Below are positions 13,963 to 26,710 of a stretch of DNA of 64,000 nt, in pieces. The stretch is taken from NCBI GenBank assembly GCA_935421135.1, contig OW285189.1:11987072-12051071 (forward strand), given 5' to 3'. Source of the DNA: Bugulina stolonifera. Its lineage: Eukaryota; Bryozoa; Gymnolaemata; Cheilostomatida; Bugulidae. The notes beneath the pieces were generated by a model that saw only the letters and a program-made list of their open reading frames with translations, was not told the origin of the DNA and ran no database searches. Positions within the stretch are counted from its first letter, which is position 1. Every line of letters starts with the position of its first letter. The translations under genes were made by a program, and so were the position numbers.

Positions 13963-15056
13963 TCAGTTCAAGCTATCAAAGGACGTTTATTTTGTAAATA
14001 TTCTTTTTTTAGATATGAAATTATCTTTACTCTATATATTTATTTATTGGTTATATATACAGTGTAGTATTATATGAAATATAAATTAATACATTATCTG
14101 AGATTAGCAAGGTTTGTTGGCATAAGATTCTGGGAGAGTACTGTACAAGTACTGGTACACTGTGAGAAAGTACTGTGCAAGTACTGGTACACTGTGAGAG
14201 AGTACTGTGCAAGTACTGGTACACTGTGAGAGAGTACTGTGCAAGTACTGGTACACTGTGAGAGAGTACTGTGCAAGTACTGGTACACTGTGAGAGAGTA
14301 ATGTACGTGTACTGTTACACTGTGAGAGAGTACTGTACGTGTACTGGTACACAGTGAGAGAGTACTGTACAAGTACTGGCACAGTGAGAGAGTACTGTAC
14401 AAGTACTGGTACACTGTGAGAGAGTGCTGTACAAGTACTGGTACACTGTGAGAGAGTGCTGTACAAGTACTGGTACACTGTGAGAGAGTGCTGTACAAGT
14501 ACTGGTACACTGTGAGAGAGTACTGTGCAAGTACTGGTACACAGTGAGAGAGTACTGTACATGTACTGGTACACTGTGAGAGAGTACTGTACATGTACTG
14601 TATATTGTACACAATATTTTTATTACTGTTGGTTGACCGACCATCTCAAATAATAAATGGCCAATTTGATTATTCTCTTCTACCATAATATTGTATTTTA
14701 CTATGAATACATCTTGTACTACATGTGCACGTATATACAGCTAGCTTGCATTTAGAATTATACGAAACGATAACAAAAATTTAAAAGGTAACACTCTGTA
14801 AGCAGATTGCTTGTGCAGTAGGATAGCATGGTAGTCATCATTCCACATTAACTGCGGTATATTCACGTGACATAAAATAAAGAGTGTGGGAACTTGTTCT
14901 CAATATAACATGCCAAATATGTACCAAATATTTTGAAGTTACAATCATGTTGAAAACTTGCATCAATACAATACTATGCACTACAATCCAATCCATCTCA
15001 ACAAACATAAATTAGCAGATACATTGAATTTTAAGTGTAAATGTTTGAGTGCTACT
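13963..15056. other. Tail-to-tail spacer between SPEF2 and the SLC10-like gene
   Basis: This holds the 3' ends of two converging genes: SPEF2 (+) ends at 13962 and the SLC10-like gene (-) ends at 15057. A possible plus-strand AATAAA lies at ~14651, and a minus-strand one (TTTATT on the plus strand) at ~14619. About 470 bp is the 32-bp minisatellite listed next. No coding signal was seen. Confidence 0.7.
14132..14605. repeat. 32-bp minisatellite, ~15 copies
   Basis: The unit is 32 bp: AGTACTGTGCAAGTACTGGT followed by ACACTGTGAGAG, with GTGC/GTAC and AAGTACT/GTGTACT variants. One unit (~14370) is shortened. The unit contains the palindromes AGTACT and GTAC, and overlapping low-complexity frames on the minus strand are artefacts. 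It sits between the 3' ends of two converging genes. Confidence 0.95.
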
Positions 15057-18000
15057 TTATACATAGTTACGGTTGTTGGACTGGGTTACTACGACAGTTT
15101 CAACTGACGTTGGATCACGGCCATCTTTGATTTGTACGAAAAACTGGTTGGGCTCTCGGCCATCAGGATCATCATCCACAGATATTAGTGTCTTGTCAAA
15201 GTTGTTTAATCTTTCTTGTGCTTTTCTCGCATTTATTTGTTCTGGCGTCATGCCGCTCATTTGTAATGCATTCTGGGTTATTGCTCCAAAACTTTTTAAT
15301 ATCGTTTCGTGATGCTCCTTTTCAAATTTTCTGTTTTCAAAGAAGTTCATGATTTTCTTTTTAATTTTGTGAAATATCAACATGCCAACAAAAGGTACAG
15401 GTGTAAAGAGTAACACACCCATGGCACCTGCACATGCCATATCGGAGTCTGGCTGTGGCATTGTGAATTTCGCAGCCGCAACTACAGCTAAGCAGTTCAT
15501 GATAGCAGCTTCGATAGCTACACTCTTAGCCGATGCCTTTCCTTGTTTACTTACTAGAGTCAGTGCACCACCTATACAGAAGCCTAGAGACGGGACTAGT
15601 CCTGCCATAGCTAATGTTGTCTTATCCATCACCCCCATCGCATATGCATTTATATATAATCCTAATGTGACGAATAGAATCATGAATAGTAAGAGCAGAG
15701 GCTTAATTAGCCAGTTGAGTATAGCTTCAGCCACGCAAGCTTTGAACCGTCTGGTGACAACTCCCAGTATATATGGAAATAGAAGTACTGCCAGGCATAG
15801 TACCATGTAGTGTGTAGGTACTTCTACTCTGCCTACCCCATTCTCTAGCAACTGGCCCAGTGAATACAGCCATAGTGGCACTGAACCTGTGGAACAGAGT
15901 ATCACTAGTCACTAAGCTGGTAGAACACAGATTTTCATCAATTATAGCAAAAAAATAAAATATATAATAATTGCAGTCATACATTCTAGCTGTTTATAGA
16001 GATATTTCAACATAAGCTGACTCTGTTATAATGAAGGATTACCGTTAATTCAAAAAACATTTTCACCTTTTCAAAACTGTCAAACAGGCGTACGATCATG
16101 ATCACACTATAAAGCACATACTTCACTTCTTAGGAAATGTACATGTTGAAGTGAATGAGTATTTAGTCCAACGACCAACACTTGGCTATAAAGTTATTCC
16201 CTTTCAGTCTCTTAAACACATATGCAGGTGTTTACTTACCCAGTGGCACAAATATTTGTAGGAAATTTATGGCTACACTGAGTTCTGGATTCGCATTGCC
16301 TGTGATGAGTACGATGAGATGTCCTAGGCCCCCACCTGGCACACAGGAACACAGCAATATACCCACAGCTATTTCAGGTAACACTCGGCCGGCCTTTACC
16401 AACCCAAATGCTAACTAAAATTAAAAATGAAACATAGCATAATATAACAATTTCTGCAAATTCCTATATTAGTGTACTTAGAGCAGCAGAGCACTTGATA
16501 GAATATTGTTATGGTTGAATGTATGTCAGACAAATATTCCCCTATACTCAGGAAATGATAACTCCACAGCCAATGCAAATGGTTCAACCTCCCTGGTAGT
16601 AGAATAGGAGCCTGGGCACCGTGAATCTAATACATTAACTATTTGACATGGTGGAGGCGTGGAGCTGGTGCTCAGACCCAAACCAATGCTCTGGTTATAC
16701 CATGTAGTTCCTTGCCTACACATGCTATGCTCTCGTCTTCATGCTGGTGTATGCATAGAAGAATGCAAAATGTTATGTTCTGAACAAATGGCCTGCACGT
16801 AGTGTGGATCAAAGGTGTATTATTTGTGAGTACTAATTAATTGCTTCATTGTCTTCTCTTACATACAGAGGCTGGGAAGGTGTGTGTTACATATGTGCAT
16901 GACATGCTTCTGTGTTTGTATTCTTGAATTTCTTGCAGGTGTAAGTTGCACTAAATAATTGAGTTTCTATATTGAAGTACTTCTATGTAAAATACAATAC
17001 ATTATTCCTCTAGTTCACCATAAAAGCATAATAATATGATGATTACTATACTAATACAAATTTTTTCCAGGTATCATGACTAAAGTTGCTTGCTCACAAA
17101 GTGCTAGTTAAGCAGGTAGGCTTATGTGTACACATGAAGCAAGCATAATTTCTAATTATTTGGCTAGTCATAAATGTACTCTGTGCAGTGGGGGGGGTGT
17201 GGGGGGGTGGGTTGGCAAATATCATATGTATTACAAGTACAACCGATGCACTCCACAAACCACCCAATGCTCAAGTCTACAGTGAGATCGCAGTCAAACT
17301 AGTACATGCTTTCTCACCATGTTATCTTGAAGTATTAATTTATGGAGTCAAGTGCTAGATCTAACAGCAAATGAGATGGGCCTTTAGTTTTTGTCAGTAC
17401 TAACTCAAGAGAAGTTGTCATCTCTACTTATTTTAGACATGCCAACTCAATTGTATCAATCATGAGCTAGACCTCAGGCTATGAAAGTAAATTTCTTCTC
17501 TTTCCCCTCCCTACTCATGAACTATAATACGAGTAGCTAGAACCAAAGCTTGTAAGATTGAGCAATAGTTTACCAAAGAGGTTATGGCGTACTGTGTAAC
17601 TGAGGCTAACTTGTAACTTACCAAAGGGGTGATGACGTACTGTGTAACTGAGGCTAACTTACCAAAGGGGTGATGGCGTACTGTGTAATTGAGGCTAACT
17701 TACCAAAGGGGTGATGACGTACTGTGTAACTGAGGCTATGCAGACTGGGATGATACTCTTCTTGAGTTGAGACCGTAGCACTGGTACCTCTGACAGACAT
17801 CCAATAGCAAATATATTTAGAGCACTGACTAGCGTAATGACAATGGTGAAAGCAAGGTCTACAGTTCGTGGTTGCCTGATAGCTTTCACTCGATATTCTT
17901 CTTGAAATATAACATCCGTAGTATTATCAGTGAAAAGTTTTACAAAGTCAAATTGCAGTTTTGGATAGCCTATACTTATTAGTGATAGTATAAAACCGTT

Positions 18001-18441
18001 TAAGTTCGTTGTGTCATTTTTAACAATGGGCACGGCATCCATGTAGTCATCCTTTGGTTTCAGTTCCCAAAAGAGGTGGTAGGACAGATTGTAGCGTCTC
18101 GACGGTTCATATTTTATCCTCTGCGATGGTAAAATGCTCATCATGCTAACCAGCTTTGAATCCGACGTATCATATTTAAGACCAATAAAGAACCTCACCC
18201 CCTGCTTAGAATAAAAGTTTGCATAGTTGGTTACTTTTGATGACAAGTTCAGTTGTACAAATACGCTGCTGGTTACGTTGAGTGTTGACAAATCTGCAGG
18301 GAAGAACAGCAATCTTGCTTCTTCGTAATCGTCTTCTGTCGTTAAAGGGGTGATAGTGGAGGTCTTAATAATATCTGTGTCAACCATGGGTACAGCTCGT
18401 ACAACCAGGAGGGATGCTAGTAGTAGCACCTGCGCTTGCAT
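15057..18441 (-). CDS. SLC10 (sodium/bile-acid cotransporter) family protein with large N-terminal ectodomain
   Basis: Three exons on the minus strand: 17704-18441, 16240-16414 and 15057-15886, 580 codons plus TAA. An N-terminal signal peptide (MQAQVLLLASLLVVRAVP) precedes an ectodomain of about 175 residues with five N-glycosylation sequons (N55, N65, N118, N142, N173). Hydrophobic segments follow from about residue 195 to 490, then a charged cytoplasmic tail. The block CVPGGGLGHLIVLITG (residues 271-286) and the downstream LSVAINF are the SLC10 signature region. Signal peptide plus ectodomain resembles the SLC10A3/SLC10A5 branch, much of it orphan. Residues that bind sodium in bacterial ASBT appear changed: the Ser-Asn pair reads G277-H278, and the Glu...Gln-Asn motif reads E430-AAI-M434-N435. 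Transport activity is therefore uncertain. The exon 1 donor lies in a tandem repeat (17570-17739). Confidence 0.85.
17190..17217. repeat. G-rich run in an intron of the SLC10-like gene
   Basis: Runs of 8, 7 and 3 G residues separated by TGT and T, then GTTGG, occur on the plus strand, which is the template strand for this minus-strand gene. It is a possible G-quadruplex, or simply a slippage-prone tract. Confidence 0.6.
17570..17739. repeat. 41-bp tandem array copying the exon 1 donor of the SLC10-like gene, 4 copies
   Basis: Copies start at about 17570 (with a 7-bp insertion near its end), 17618, 17659 and 17700. Each contains TTACCAAAGGGGTGATGACG and then TACTGTGTAACTGAGGCTAAC. On the minus strand this is the last ~34 coding bases of exon 1 (ASVTQYVITPL) plus the donor CCTTTG|GTAAGT. 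The 17700 copy is the functional boundary; three extra donors lie downstream in the intron. The frame after the first donor reaches TAG at once, so use of a later donor would truncate the protein. Confidence 0.9.
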
Positions 18442-20771
18442 TGTCAGTAGTATAAGGTTTCACATATATACGTATCTAAAAAATAAATAGAAAAGTTTTC
18501 TGAGAGATTGGCCATAATTTTGCATTATCTTGTCAAGATTTAGTGTACATATACATATAACATGCATATGAGTAACTGGTCGGTCTTGGATGGACATGCC
18601 TGACCATCTATACATCTACACGCTTGGTCATTGACTAACTAGTTTATAACAACTGCATTAATATGTATTGATACATATACAGTTCATGCCCATGTAGCTA
18701 CAAGCAACCTCATTGCATATGCTAACAAGTAATCGAGAATATGCTGCGGAATATAGACCTAATCACTAATCCAATTTTGTGAATTTTATTGGAAAAAAGA
18801 CTAAACTAAATATATCCGTAATAACATCAGTGCTAATCTTATAATGAATTAACATACTGACTAAATCTTTAAGTGGTAGTGCAGTGAACTACTTATATCT
18901 AAGGCTATTCTACATATTACCGTATACTGTAACTACTTGTATCTAGGACTATTCTATATGTATTTTCATACTGCATAGACCCCTACTGATATGGAAAAAT
19001 AGGAATTACTAAATCTTGCCTCCTTCACACAAGATCTGAAAGAAATAATATATACTCTTTAAGGAAAACGTATTTTAATAAGTTGTAATATACATGTGCA
19101 TGTTACTGGTTTCATAACAATTATATTGTTTACCAAAGAGAGCGAGATCCCAACTGAAGAACTGCAACAAGGGTTTCTAAATATTCTTGAAATTGGATAG
19201 CCTACTTCCCAACTCATTTTGGGAATGTGCCTTCATACTTTTACCAAGTGTTTATTTTTAAAGTACTACTTTTTAGCAGTCACCAAATGATAATATGTCT
19301 TAAAATTAAATGGCATGTACAAAAGTGAATTATTCTGGTTCTACCTGCTGTATCTTGTCCCATAACCTGTTCATTCGTACATGCATATCTAGCTGTTTCA
19401 CTTTATCATATTTGTATGGTTTCTCCACCCTTTACTCTATGTGTCTTCATTATACCCTCCCCATTCCAACTAGCACACTTTCGTTTCTCACCACCATTGC
19501 ATTTATTGATGCTCTAGAGATCTAGAGTTCTATACATGTAGTAAATACCAAATACCAAAAATTATTTTTATCATGAAATAGATACAAACTATGCTGTATT
19601 ACTAATACATGTATATATTAATATAGGTAAAGAGTTCAGATTGTTATTACCGCTAAAAAAATTGTTTACTTAGATAATTGGTGTAGGTTGTTTCTCAATG
19701 AACACCGTTACTGTACTTTATAGAGCTGCATTACTTGAAACTCTGGTTAATTTCTTGGAATTTAATTAGTTAACCTTTCCACCGGCGACTACTGACGTAC
19801 TGACGTGCTGACGTGCTGACATACTGATGTACTGGCTAAATGATAAGAAATTTGGATGAAGAACACATCAATTCTACTGCAGTTGGTTTTGCAATAATAT
19901 CTTATTATCAATCCCACAATGCAAATGTGTATAAGAAACAATGAAATACAGTAGTAAATGGTGTGAATGCTCAGGGTGGTTATTTGTTACTAAGTATAGT
20001 ATCAGGTTTGCACGTCTGTGTTCACATTTCACAAGCTAGCACCAGTCAGCGACTGCTGTACTCATACTATAACAAGCGCAGTAACAAATAATTACAATTA
20101 ACTGACTTTTTCATCATCTCTAATTGTCATAGTCACGACAGCGTGTTATGCACTCATTTGGGATTGAATTTCCTGAGAGTATTGGCCTGGAGGCTATCAC
20201 AACATAATTTCTATTGATGACCATTCTCAATAGCTAAGGTTGTGTAAACTTTTTTATATTACAGAAATATTTCGCAGACAAACAAAATGGAGACTTGGTT
20301 TTCTTTGACGGGTTATTGGATAGTGTATTATGTGCAATGTAGTTTTATGGTAATATAGGAAGTTTCCTTTATGTAATCCACCATAGAAGCCAGAATGTAC
20401 AGTAAATTGCCGTGACAATAAATAGGCCAACAACTGATGCATGTAGATGCATGTAAGTGTATTATGCATTACTCGTATGTACACTGACATTTGCATGCAT
20501 GTTGTATATTCTTGTACATGTAGTACCTGCTTGTCGGGGCACACGCATGATAGTAAGCCAGCCAAATATTCTGTCCACCAACCAGTCTATAAGATGGGGG
20601 TGGTACAACAATGACTGTTTCCTTAGAACCTCCCATTGTGTGTCTAGATGTTATATTACTTGCATGTTATATCGTATTAGCATTCTTTCTATAAGGGTTA
20701 GAGTGAGACTAAGGGTACACAACTCTTTCAGACAGACATTGTAAATGTACTAATAAAGTTTACCAGGCGTT

Positions 20772-21024
20772 TGTACATGTACATGATGTAAGTGTACATG
20801 TACATGTACATGATGTAAGTGTACATGTACATGTACATGATGTAAGTGTACATGTACATGTACATGATGTAAGTGTATATGTACGTGATGTAAGTGTACA
20901 TATACATGTACGTGATGTAAGTGTACATGTACATGTACATGATGTAAGTGTACATGTACATGATGTAAGTGTACATGTACATGTACAGGATGTAAGTGTA
21001 CATGTGCATGTACGTGTAAGTATA
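20772..21024. repeat. TACATG-rich minisatellite, 27- and 21-bp units
   Basis: GATGTAAGTG followed by TACATG repeated two or three times occurs about ten times. Spacing between successive GATGTAAG motifs is 27 bp, or 21 bp where one TACATG is missing. The 6-bp step is self-complementary in part (ACATGT). Low-complexity frames on the minus strand (repeated Tyr/Met/Thr, or His/Val) are artefacts because the unit length is a multiple of three. Confidence 0.95.
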
Positions 21025-23204
21025 AAATTATTATTATCATTATTAGTATTAGTACGTGACTTGAGGTCATATAAATAGCACACGTTACACTCATAAAGGT
21101 GAGTGTAAATTAACAAGGTGACTGTTCCACTGAACATATTCTCACGATAAACACTAAACTAACAGTGTATAGTTACATATGCATTATATACAATAATATC
21201 TACTACCAGATATATGCTGTACTCACAGTTATCACAGGTTAGATAGTCTTCTACAGTCAGAGATTACACGTATATTGACCCAAGGGTTGCAGTGGACATC
21301 ACAATAGCACCAGCATCTCACTGACTGCTTGTAACCTTGGAACCTGTGACTGCCTGTATAGATAATAATAATAAGTTATTGATTGCAAGCTTTGCCTTCT
21401 TTAAATGATTCAATCAAGTATTGGCATCAAATTCTGAACCTATATATTGAGAACAAGCGAAAACTAGTAGGGGATATAATTGCTCATTCCAGTAGCTCGT
21501 AACACGCCAATAAATGTGCTTTCCTAACAAATGGGCATGTCTTTATGGACTCGCAAACCTGTTATAACTGCAATGTACAGCAATATTGTGTATGTTTATT
21601 TGAGATAATAAAATCTATTGTTGTAATAAAAATACTGTTTTCCAAAGTCTGATTCAGCGAAAACATGATTTCTGCAATATAACATATCAGTACTGATCAG
21701 TTGCTGACACACTGCTGACCTATGTTGTATAACCTATGTTACGGAGGTGGAAATATCATTGTCCTCTATAATAACCTGGTATACTATGTAGTCTAATGTA
21801 TGTATAGTATGCCTAGAGCTCAGATTGATTTACAGTTCATATCACTCACATACTACTTTTAGCTCACAGTTGTCATACATCCGACATAGTCAGAGCTCAT
21901 TGTTAAAATTCCAACAGAAGTTGTCTTCTCTAGCACATCTAATGGTATTGCTATGAAGCCTAACCACAATCACAGAAATACCACATAGGATAAAGATATA
22001 TGGGTGTGATACCCCATACAGATTGCAGGAAATGAATATGCTCATAAAAAACGTGGTTGGTCTATACCTGTCAATGTTTGTACGCAGTGCTAGAAGTGAA
22101 CCATTTGTGTGGGTACCACCCCCAATTAAAGGTACTCAGCACTTGCGCTAAAACAACTGGTTTAGGGGGTGTCAAGATTCTTAAATTCTTGTTTAGGCAT
22201 TTATTAGAACAAAAAAGTCGCTTTTCTGGACTAACATGATACTAGCAAGCCAAAAGCCTATGTGCTGACATCTTTATTGCTAGTAAAGCTAGTAATACAG
22301 TTAGGGTACACACTTGCTGACCGTGTACCCAACAAAAAGGTAGGGGCATATCTATATACTCCAGTATACCCTCACTTCTAACACTGTTTGTAAGTCTACA
22401 TGTAGGCTTCTAGACTTGTAGAACCTGCAGGTTCTTTTAACTCTAGTTTAGCCAGATGAGTTTGATATTTACACTAGACGTGGCTACTAGTTCTGGGGTA
22501 AAAATATATTCATTAACAACTTTGAGATGCTGAAGCAAATGGTACATCAGTCTACTGGAGCAATAATTAATATCAACTATGTACATTGTAACTACATACA
22601 TTGTATACCATAATATGGTACAACAACTCACGTAATACTAACTGACATTTAACTAACACCGTTTTATATTATATATATAACTCATATTTATATGTTTATG
22701 TAATATGTAGTCTAGCTGGTACCTGGACATTGACTTTAAACAAATGTTACACATTCCTATTCAAGCATGCGGCTACATTGTAGTTGAATGTGTAATGCTT
22801 ACGTCATCTGCAAAATGCATCTTTGTATTCTTTGAAATTTATTTTATAATGCTATTGTAGAAACATCTTTAAAAATAGTTGTAAAGATTTGCTTCATCAA
22901 TTTGGCTTCACACTAAAAATCATCACAAGGGTATAGGCAACCTGTACAGTAGCGTTGTAAGAATAGCTAAAAAATATAAACGCTCTACAAAACTCACTAA
23001 TATATTTATTATGTGGAATAAGTACACACAATCAGTTCATATATATACACATTAATTTTGTATATGTGCAATTATAGATATGAAGAGGAACACAAACAGT
23101 CTGTTTCAGTGTAATAAACCTATTTATTGTTCTCAGTTTTGTTATAAAATTTCTGTTTTCCTGTTTTCCGTGTTTGGATATATCTCAGAATACTTTGGAG
23201 TGAA

Positions 23205-23275
23205 TTAGTTTGAAATATAGCTTGGTATTAAATATTTAAACGTACATGTAGAAGGTTTGAATCCAAACCTTAGTA
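23205..23275 (+). mobile_element. Possible tRNA-derived SINE fragment
   Basis: ATATAGCTTGGTATTAAA resembles an A box, and AAGGTTTGAATCCAAACC about 35-40 bp later resembles a B box. The spacing is slightly short, and no tail or flanking duplication was recognised, so this is weak. Confidence 0.2.
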
Positions 23276-26200
23276 GGCTAGTGTTGGTGAAGGTTAGCTT
23301 AGCTAAATCACAAAACAACATATTCTGTCTTTACAAGTGGCCATCTCAAGAAATCCAGAAATGATTTGCGTGTAAGTCAGTCAGAGGTAGCTAAAAAGCA
23401 TCTTCTTGCATGCATCAACAATATGAACAGACTCTATTTTAATAGTAAGCGTATTTATGAAATCTTATCGAAAAAGGAGGATGTTACACTAGTGTAGGTG
23501 TACTTACCACTGTACGTGTAGATCTAGGTTCATATATAGGTCGTATGCTTTGGTATAGATAGTAGTATATACGATATACTTGTCGTTATAATACAAACTT
23601 AGCACAAGCATGTATTAATGCATGTATGTACAAACTAACACTACTTAGCTCAAGTACACAACCTAACGTATCTACATGTAGATTGTATAAGACTATTTAT
23701 TGGCTGCTGTTAGTGCTGTCTATTGTGGTCCAATAAAGAGGTGTAATGATTTTTCAACCCAGTGATTGTGGATTGTACATAACACTGTATTCACTAGTGT
23801 ATTGAACTGCTTGTATTATTACATTCTTTTATGGGCATCCTATTGGTGAATCTCACTGTAACATTGTGGTACCTGGGCAAAACCATTTCAAGTCAGCAGA
23901 TACTCTGTAATAATATCAATTGATTTTATTTGTAAAAGATAACACTATCCTTGCATGAAGGCATTCTATGCAGGGGCCAACATTATAAACCGACGCACAG
24001 TGGTGTAGCGAAACAGGTCTTTTTTATTATAGCCCAGAGCTGTCTTTCTCCAGTATCAGTTGTGTATTTGCAATTTGCTATTCAAATCATAACTTTTGTT
24101 TTTGTTTACCTCTAGATGTTAACAATTTGTGTTGCAAACTTCAGCTATCATTGGAGTTGTCTTATTAATTGGACACCAAGAGAGTAATTATTTTCTCAGG
24201 TGACGTGTCCTCTAAGGTGTGGGAAAGCCAAGTTAAAAAATCCTGAAGTAGCTGCTTCAATAAAGACATTTGATATTTATTAATAAAAATAGACTCCTTT
24301 AACGATAGATATCCACAATCCGAACATAGCATTTTTATATTATTGTGGGAAAGTCAGCAAGGTCTAAAAGAGTGTCTAGTTACGTCAACATCATTGCAAA
24401 CATGCACTGTACCGTACCTTAATGTAGTTAGGTGCATATATTTACAATTCAATTATTGCACAGCACTTGCAGTACCACTAGAATATCTAATAGCTCTCAA
24501 GTCAGCTTTGCTGCTATTTTTCAATATCTTTGAGATCACTTGAGTTAATCAGAAGCTTCTATTAGCAGCCATTGCCGTTGTTGAATAAGAAAGCGTTAAT
24601 ATCATTTCACTAGAGAATTTTCTGAGACAAATTGATACTGACAGCAGTCGTATATAAAATTAGAGCCTTACAAAATGCAGTAGGTAGACAAGTAAGCTTT
24701 TTTGTCCAGTTTTATTTTAATTAAGACTTGCCTATTGATCGCAGCTACATTTGAACCAGTCTCCTTTCTGAGTATGTTTAATATGTCTGTAATAATCTAT
24801 TGCAGACGTGCTGGAACCAGCATTGCATAATATTTTTGTGAATATTTTTCACAAACCAGTGTTTGTAGAATGTGCAGCTATTTGTGCATGCTGGTTAAAA
24901 ATTTGTTTTGTGTTAAAAATGCAAGTTAAATTAACATTGTATGTCCCATACAATTTGGAGATTATTCTCAAAGAATTCGGTTACCAACTAATGTTACACA
25001 GCTTGGTATATCAAGTTGGTAGAGATCAATGAGAGAAACCAGCAACAGAGAAATAATACATGTATTTACTTACAATCTTTGTAGATACAACTGCTGTAGT
25101 GCAGTACCTTTCTCTCATGTTATTAGAAAGATTCATTGAATTTATTGCAAATTAAATATTATTTCCAGTTCAAAAAGTACAAACTTTAGTAAATTTGACT
25201 TCAAAGCTAACTCTCTTCACTTACTTCTGAGTACTGAATGTTGTATCCAACTCTGCTAATTGCTTGCTACTCTAGTCCCAGTAGATTTTATATTCTGGCT
25301 AATTTCCCATTATTGTACACTTTGAGATCAAATTATCCAGAAACGAGGCAATTATTTGTAACATTATTTATAGACTAAGCAACAAATGACTAGTAAGAGT
25401 AACCGCAAGTACAACCCTCATGTCTGATGTGTTCAGGGCTGTAAGTATATATTATAAAACTACCAATCTAGTCACTACATGTATTACATGTATACTGTTA
25501 TCGCAAGGTTAAATAATGCTGTTATCAAGTCTCCTGGGTTCATCTAAAGTCAGCCCAATCAATATAGAACAGTTTGATGTGGATAATTGCGTTATCTTCA
25601 CTTCCATAAACTTTGGCCATGTTGGGGGAGCAAACCTTTTGTATGTATATAATATACATCTATATCGTTACAAACTAATGTCACAGTCAGTCAGTCAGTC
25701 TGCATGTTTATAAAAATAAAAACTTAGAAAACAACTGTTTGGTGAAAGCAGAATATTATTACAAACCCCATCACAGAATAGTCTAGAACCACTCAGTTTC
25801 TGACTGTTACTGTTACATGAAGCATCTGTCACACCAGTCTTGGGCTGTAGTGTCCCACCAATGATGGTTCCTCTCTGCCAGACAATTGAACTGCAGCAGC
25901 AGTACCTTGGTACATCATGGAAACATACTACCCTGTATGATGTTTACATTCTATACCATTCATTTGAAAAATATAGCTTCTCCAAATTGAGAGCAAATTC
26001 ACATTTAGTTGGTTTAGAAACATTTGGAACTTGGAAAGTTAATACGCTGCAGCCTTATTGCATATATGGAGAATTATGTTGGATTTTATAGATAGGCCCC
26101 TATATACTAGGAGTAGGCCTACTACTTGTCTGACTATATAATTAGTCAAAATTACAATTCTTTGAAATTTGGGACAATTCATCAGTTCAGTTTTCCACAA

Positions 26201-26710
26201 CTAATAATTTTATTAATGAAGTTATAAAGTAAAATACTTAAATGCAAAATTCGTAGTAGCTACTGGTCCATCATACTGTTATACATACATACATGTACAT
26301 GTATATCTATTACACAAACACATACAGATAAGGTTATAGATACAGAGTTAAGGGGAGACAACTCCATCAACTAAACTAGACTTGCAGTAAACCTATTTAT
26401 ATGAACAATGTGCAATAATATGAGTAAAACATCATCATACAGAATCTAAAATATAATATATTGTATAATATACAGAGCTTACAATATACATTTAATATAA
26501 TTCCAATACACTAGTATTGCACAGTGTATAAATAACACAACATGCCCACAGAATATTCCTTGCTATTATACATGTATTTATATAACCTATTAGAAAGATA
26601 AAGCACATCTTGTGTATAATAAGTATATTTATATACATGTATAAATTGTATGAAACCATTGTATGTGGTAACTAAACGTAATATGTACAAGTAGCCCTAC
26701 AGGAAGTAAT

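Larger units (their letters stand above)
18442..26710. other. Gene-poor spacer of about 8.3 kb
   Basis: I found no exon chain or protein similarity here; open frames are short and AT-rich. It contains the 27/21-bp TACATG minisatellite (20772-21024), a possible SINE (23205-23275) and half-copies of the hairpin repeat (~21917, ~26352). Both flanking genes are on the minus strand, so this holds the upstream region and any 5' UTR exons of the SLC10-like gene and the 3' end of POP1. Confidence 0.6.

Noticed and set aside
14094..14686. Minus-strand frames of 120-170 codons, Ser/Thr/Val/Tyr-rich
   Set aside because: Artefact of the 32-bp minisatellite; all three frames are open together.
15382..15810. 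142-codon plus-strand frame
   Set aside because: Antisense shadow of the transmembrane exon of the SLC10-like gene.
20728..21137. Minus-strand frames rich in Tyr/Met/Thr or His/Val
   Set aside because: Artefact of the TACATG array with 27- and 21-bp units.
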